A DNA stretch of 9,287 bases from Bacillota bacterium (GTDB taxonomy: Bacteria; Bacillota; Bacilli; Bacillales_B; DSM-18226). Numbering within the stretch: the stretch's first letter is position 1; the number at the start of each line of letters is the position of its first letter. Under the pieces are notes generated by a model, which ran no database searches, had not been told where the DNA came from, and saw only the letters and a program-made list of their open reading frames with translations. Shown here in pieces: positions 6,553 through 9,287 of this stretch. The position numbers were made by a program, and so were the translations under genes. The DNA is taken from positions 1 to 9,287 of the forward strand of contig JAUZQA010000123.1 of the NCBI GenBank assembly GCA_030705665.1. The letters are read 5' to 3'.

Positions 6553-6577
6553 AAAAGACTCTAAAATGAGTTCTTTT
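6553..6577 (-). terminator. intrinsic terminator of ackA
   Basis: On the minus strand AAAAGA, a bulged A and CTC pair with GAG and TCTTTT around an ATTTTA loop. The stem leaves into TCTTTTGTCTTTTTTC. It lies 13-37 bp after the ackA stop codon and separates ackA from the EcsC-family operon. Confidence 0.75.
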
Positions 6578-6589
6578 GCCTTTTCATTA

Positions 6590-7783
6590 TTACTGGATAT
6601 GTGCTAAGCGAATAACATCGCGTGCAATCATAACTTCTTCGTCTGTAGGAATGACGATAACTTTAACAGGTGAATGAGGGTAGTTAATAAATGCTTCTTC
6701 TCCTCTAACTTTATTTAGAGAAGGATCAAAATAAACACCCATAAATTCAAGACCCTTTAAGATTTTTTCTCTAATTGAAACACTATTTTCACCAATACCT
6801 GCTGTGAAAATAATGGCATCTACTCCGTACATACGAGCAGCATATGATCCCAGGTATTTATGGATACGATTGGCAAAAACATCTAAAGCCAATTGGGCAC
6901 GCTCATTTTCTTTCGTTGCTTCCTGTTCAATATCACGAAGATCGCTTGAAAAACCAGAAAGCGCAAGCATACCACTCTTTTTATTTAAAACATCTAAAAC
7001 TTCTTCAGCTGTTTTCCCTGTTTTCTCCATAATAAATGGAATTAATGCAGGGTCAATGTTTCCAGAACGGGTACCCATTGTAACCCCAGCAAGTGGTGTA
7101 AAGCCCATCGAAGTATCAATCGACCTGCCACCTTCAATAGCTGCAATACTTGCTCCATTTCCTAAATGGCAAGAAATTAGGCGAAGATGTTCAAGAGGAC
7201 GTCCTAATAGCTCGGCTGCACGCTGTGAAACATATTTATGTGATGTTCCATGGAAACCATATTTTCGGATTCCATAATTTTTATAATATTCATAAGGAAG
7301 ACTGTATAAGTAAGAACTCTCTGGCATTGTTTGATGGAATGCTGTATCAAATACAGCTATGGCTGGTACATTGGGAAGTACAGATTGGAAAGCCTTGATC
7401 CCTGTTACATTTGCTGGGTTATGTAATGGTGCCAATTCGGATAACCCTTCGATTTGCTCCAATACCTGATCTGAAATAAGAACAGAATCATTAAACAATT
7501 CGCCGCCATGGACAACCCGGTGGCCAACACCATCGATTTCATCCAGTGATTTAATAATTCCTGTTGTTGTTAGTTTATCAAGAAGCATTTGAACAGCAAC
7601 TTCATGATTCGGAATGTCTAATGTTTCTTGTACTTTTTCCCCATTAACGGTGATGTTGAAAATTGAATCGTTTAAGCCAATCCGTTCAATTAACCCTTTT
7701 GTAATTACTTCTTCACTTGGCATTTCAAACAATTGAAATTTCAATGATGAACTGCCTGCATTGATCGCGATGATTTTCGCCAT
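6590..7783 (-). CDS. ackA: acetate kinase
   Basis: This 397-residue cytoplasmic enzyme of the ASKHA superfamily converts acetyl phosphate and ADP to acetate and ATP, the last step of overflow metabolism after phosphotransacetylase. Family signatures are all present: [10 protein letters not shown] (7-16, with N8), R89 in GHRVVHGG, H121 in APLHNPAN, D146 in [11 protein letters not shown]178 in YGFHGTSH, R239 in GTRSGNIDP, the AGIGENS loop (328-334) and TDEEVMIA (380-387) near the C-terminus with the conserved acidic residue. Length is normal. An AGGAG lies 10 nt before the ATG. It has its own promoter (7878-7906) about 95-125 bp upstream with candidate CcpA and CodY sites, and its own terminator. 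pta is not in the window. Confidence 0.98.
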   Translation of the reverse strand: MAKIIAINAGSSSLKFQLFEMPSEEVITKGLIERIGLNDSIFNITVNGEKVQETLDIPNHEVAVQMLLDKLTTTGIIKSLDEIDGVGHRVVHGGELFNDSVLISDQVLEQIEGLSELAPLHNPANVTGIKAFQSVLPNVPAIAVFDTAFHQTMPESSYLYSLPYEYYKNYGIRKYGFHGTSHKYVSQRAAELLGRPLEHLRLISCHLGNGASIAAIEGGRSIDTSMGFTPLAGVTMGTRSGNIDPALIPFIMEKTGKTAEEVLDVLNKKSGMLALSGFSSDLRDIEQEATKENERAQLALDVFANRIHKYLGSYAARMYGVDAIIFTAGIGENSVSIREKILKGLEFMGVYFDPSLNKVRGEEAFINYPHSPVKVIVIPTDEEVMIARDVIRLAHIQ

Positions 7784-7835
7784 TATTCGACCGCTCCTTC
7801 TTTAACTTCATCATCAGTCGTGCTGGTTCTTTATT

Positions 7836-7847
7836 ATTGTGCACAAT
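7836..7847. promoter_or_regulatory. perfect 12-bp palindrome in the ackA leader
   Basis: ATTGTGCACAAT is fully self-complementary and lies about 24-35 nt downstream of the predicted ackA start point. With no loop it cannot fold as an RNA hairpin, so if functional it would act as a DNA site. Its TTGTG/CACAA half-sites resemble those of redox regulator Rex, but Rex sites have eight more bases between the halves. It could be chance. Confidence 0.3.
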
Positions 7848-7877
7848 CCGATAGCGAATATTTCCCTTCAATTTTTC

Positions 7878-7906
7878 ATTAAATCACTGTATTTGCTACA
7901 TTTCAA
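7878..7906 (-). promoter_or_regulatory. SigA-type promoter of ackA
   Basis: On the minus strand TTGAAA (7901-7906) and TTTAAT (7878-7883) are separated by exactly 17 bp, with TGA just before the -10, giving an extended -10 motif. Each hexamer differs from consensus at one base. The predicted start point is near 7871, leaving a leader of about 88 nt. A near-palindrome, TGTAGCAAATACA (7888-7900), fills the spacer. Confidence 0.75.
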
Positions 7907-7920
7907 GAAGGAGTTTTAAA

Positions 7921-7935
7921 TAATAGCCCTTTCAT
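7921..7935 (-). promoter_or_regulatory. candidate CcpA site (cre) upstream of ackA
   Basis: The minus-strand sequence ATGAAAGGGCTATTA fits the 15-base cre consensus WTGNAARCGNWWWCA except at two positions, one of which breaks the central CG. Its centre is about 57 bp upstream of the predicted start point, suitable for activation and not repression. ackA of B. subtilis is known to be activated by CcpA from an upstream cre, so the position raises confidence. Confidence 0.5.
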
Positions 7936-7946
7936 TTAAATATAAT

Positions 7947-7961
7947 TATATTCAGATATTT
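7947..7961 (-). promoter_or_regulatory. candidate CodY box upstream of ackA
   Basis: The minus-strand sequence AAATATCTGAATATA matches the 15-base CodY consensus AATTTTCWGAAAATT at 11 positions, including the central TCWGAA. It lies just upstream of the candidate cre, about 83 bp from the predicted start point. B. subtilis ackA is activated by CodY as well as CcpA. AT-rich DNA produces such matches by chance, so this is moderate evidence. Confidence 0.4.
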
Positions 7962-7995
7962 AAAACCATTTTAAAAATAGAATAATTAAACGAAA

Positions 7996-8976
7996 TTATC
8001 GATTCTTAAACCATTCATCCATTTTTCCTAATACCTTTTCCATCACAGCGGCACTAGATAATGATGGTAATTGGACAAGCAGAGCTTGCTTTGGAGGTTG
8101 AATATTTTCTCCTTTTTTTTGCAATATTAGTATACTTTTTTCGGCATTTTTATTTTTAAACATAGTTTCCGGCAGTTGAATCAGCCCTTGGACGATGAGA
8201 TGTTCCTTTATGTACTCATGCAGTAATGGGGCTTGTTCACTTTCAAACAACCCATTTGGAATTAAGAAAAATAAATATCCTCCTGGAATGGTATGCTTAA
8301 CACTTTGCTCGATGAACAAGTGATGTGAAAATGTATGTCCCTCTTTGGCTTTTATTTGGTAATCAGCTGCCCTCAGGTCATTTGGGTAAAAGCCAACAGG
8401 GAGATCGCTTACGACAACATCAATCGGGTCAAGAAATAGGGGTTCCAGGCTGTCCTGATGAAAAAATCGGACAGAGTGTTCTTGTAAATTCGCATTGACA
8501 TAAGCAAGTTTAATGAGGATATCATCTATATCTGCCCCAAATGATTCAATATTTTTTTGAGCTTGTTGATTCAAAACCGTTGTTAACAAATTCCCAGTAC
8601 CGACAGCAGGATCTAACAAACGATATTCTGTCTTCTGAACGAATTTGCTTACTAAATATCCGACTAGTATGCCAACCGTGTCTGGTGTCATTTGGTGATT
8701 AGGCTGAATATTTTCTTTCATTCCTTTTAGGATGGCTAGTTGAAATGCCTTTCGAATTTCCTCTTTGGAAAATCTTTCTAAATTCACTTGCTCATATTGC
8801 TTTTTTAGCCTTTTAACAGTCAGTTCACTTAACTCCTCTTGAAGTATGGAACTGTGAAATAGGTTTTCGCCCGTTTCTGCCAAGGCCTCAAGATATGTAC
8901 ACGACATTTCTTCCTGAAGTACAATTGCCGTTTCATTAAATAGTGTAAAAAGTTCTTCTACTGGAGAAATCTTCAT
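7996..8976 (-). CDS. ytxK: YtxK-type class I SAM-dependent methyltransferase
   Basis: This 326-residue protein has an N-terminal helical region (about 1-95) and a Rossmann methyltransferase domain resembling the HsdM/N6-adenine DNA methylases. MTPDTVG (96-102) precedes motif I, DPAVGTGNLL (122-131), which binds S-adenosylmethionine. GADIDD (147-152) gives the ribose-binding acidic loop. Motif IV, expected as (N/D)PP(Y/F) in N6-adenine methylases, reads SDLPVGFYP (190-198), so the catalytic signature is altered. The real substrate is therefore unclear and restriction-modification is unlikely, as no nuclease or specificity gene is nearby. AGGAGG (8983-8988) lies 6 nt before the ATG. ackA follows on the same strand after about 210 bp without a strong terminator, so some read-through is possible. 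Confidence 0.9.
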   Translation of the reverse strand: MKISPVEELFTLFNETAIVLQEEMSCTYLEALAETGENLFHSSILQEELSELTVKRLKKQYEQVNLERFSKEEIRKAFQLAILKGMKENIQPNHQMTPDTVGILVGYLVSKFVQKTEYRLLDPAVGTGNLLTTVLNQQAQKNIESFGADIDDILIKLAYVNANLQEHSVRFFHQDSLEPLFLDPIDVVVSDLPVGFYPNDLRAADYQIKAKEGHTFSHHLFIEQSVKHTIPGGYLFFLIPNGLFESEQAPLLHEYIKEHLIVQGLIQLPETMFKNKNAEKSILILQKKGENIQPPKQALLVQLPSLSSAAVMEKVLGKMDEWFKNR

Positions 8977-9058
8977 TTTACTCCTCCTAACCTAAATTTC
9001 TCTATCCATTGTAACGAGTCCAAAAAACTTTAACAAGAATTATATGATTTTGATTGAA

Positions 9059-9085
9059 AAAGACCCCACCAAAGGCGAGGTCTTT
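9059..9085 (-). terminator. hairpin terminator between tpx and ytxK
   Basis: A 12-bp stem with a 3-nt loop joins plus-strand bases 9059-9070 and 9074-9085. On the minus strand all pairs form, two as G-U, while on the plus strand those two become C-A and A-C mismatches. The hairpin is thus fitted to minus-strand RNA. Four T residues and CAATC follow. It would end the tpx transcript upstream of ytxK. Confidence 0.75.
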
Positions 9086-9090
9086 CTTAA

Positions 9091-9160
9091 GGCTGTGTTA
9101 AATTTGGCTGGTGATTTCCGCTCCAGCGTTAAAGAATCAACAATTTCCTGTAACACAGCC
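9091..9160. repeat. 70-bp inverted-repeat element, probably a deleted dispersed repeat
   Basis: Perfect 10-bp terminal inverted repeats, GGCTGTGTTA (9091-9100) and TAACACAGCC (9151-9160), enclose 50 bp. The minus strand contains CTGGAGCGGAAATCACCAGC. From memory this resembles the right end of an abundant non-coding repeat in Bacillaceae genomes, whose full copies are longer and carry a GC-rich core. Here both ends remain while the core is missing. It lies 48 bp after the tpx stop codon. The termini and size are seen directly; the family link is recalled and not tested. Confidence 0.65.
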
Positions 9161-9207
9161 CTTCCAAAAAACTGTTTTTATGATCGGAAGCGATTAGGCT
9201 TTTAAAA

Positions 9208-9287
9208 TTATTTTGCGTTTTTTACTGCTTCTAGTGCTGCTTCATAATTAGGGTGGTTTGTTCCTTCGCTGACATATTCAACATATG
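9208..9287 (-). CDS. tpx: thiol peroxidase, C-terminal fragment (runs off the window)
   Basis: The last 25 codons of a minus-strand gene are present, reading YVEYVSEGTNHPNYEAALEA and then VKNAK before TAA at 9208-9210. The segment YVEYVSE, then TNHPNYE, is the typical C-terminus of Bacillus Tpx, an atypical 2-Cys peroxiredoxin that reduces hydrogen and alkyl peroxides with thioredoxin. The catalytic cysteines lie outside the window. The neighbouring position of ytxK is as in other Bacillus genomes and supports the call. The start lies beyond 9287. Confidence 0.85.
   Translation of the reverse strand, partial: YVEYVSEGTNHPNYEAALEAVKNAK

Noticed and set aside
6489..6554. Longer EcsC-family start (TTG 6554)
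   Set aside because: It would begin inside the ackA terminator hairpin and run through an extended -10 promoter; no ribosome binding site precedes it.
6804..7277. 157-residue plus-strand reading frame opposite ackA
   Set aside because: It is fully antisense to ackA, without a ribosome binding site or recognisable domain; a shadow frame.
7959..7975. Hairpin TTTAAAA-CCA-TTTTAAA after ytxK as a terminator
   Set aside because: The stem is entirely A-T, with no GC core; it is too weak to call and it overlaps the ackA upstream control region.
7996..8976. Restriction-modification system at ytxK
   Set aside because: Despite the HsdM-like fold there is no specificity subunit or nuclease nearby, motif IV is altered, and the gene sits in its usual housekeeping neighbourhood.

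Overview
The window looks like chromosomal core sequence from a low-GC Gram-positive bacterium of the family Bacillaceae (Bacillus, Neobacillus or Mesobacillus type). The evidence is strong AGGAGG ribosome binding sites, U-tailed intrinsic terminators after most units, and a gene set matching the ytkL, ald, moaB, ackA, ytxK, tpx neighbourhood of Bacillus. There is no phage, transposase, CRISPR array or rRNA/tRNA. Most of it is ordinary housekeeping DNA; the unusual material is in small genes and intergenic sites.

Layout. Bases 1-1261 hold minus-strand genes: a possible 41-residue cationic peptide gene (1136-1261), the metallo-hydrolase ytkL (435-1115) and a small two-helix membrane protein (118-363). 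A plus-strand Xaa-Pro dipeptidase (1328-2425) converges with alanine dehydrogenase ald (2459-3571, minus) on a shared bidirectional terminator. An unrecognised 90-residue protein made of two 35-residue repeats (3779-4051, minus, TTG start) is divergent from a universal stress protein (4155-4607, plus). An 8-bp inverted repeat sits in the region between them. A second unrecognised small protein (4735-5049, plus) converges with moaB.

From 5131 to the right end all genes are on the minus strand. Reading in their direction: tpx (only its C-terminus is in the window), a 70-bp inverted-repeat element, a hairpin terminator, ytxK, ackA with its own promoter, an ackA terminator, then an EcsC-family gene overlapping moaB by 4 bp.

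How the genes fit together. Ald makes pyruvate, ammonium and NADH from alanine. AckA makes ATP and acetate from acetyl phosphate under carbon excess; its promoter here carries recognisable candidate CcpA and CodY sites. The dipeptidase releases amino acids from proline-containing dipeptides. Usp and Tpx are stress functions, MoaB belongs to the molybdenum cofactor family, and YtxK is a methyltransferase-fold protein of unknown substrate.

I see no clear evidence of a large undescribed system. The best leads are the duplicated-repeat small protein with its dyad-containing divergent promoter, and the short inverted-repeat element beside tpx that looks like an internally deleted copy of a dispersed Bacillaceae repeat.
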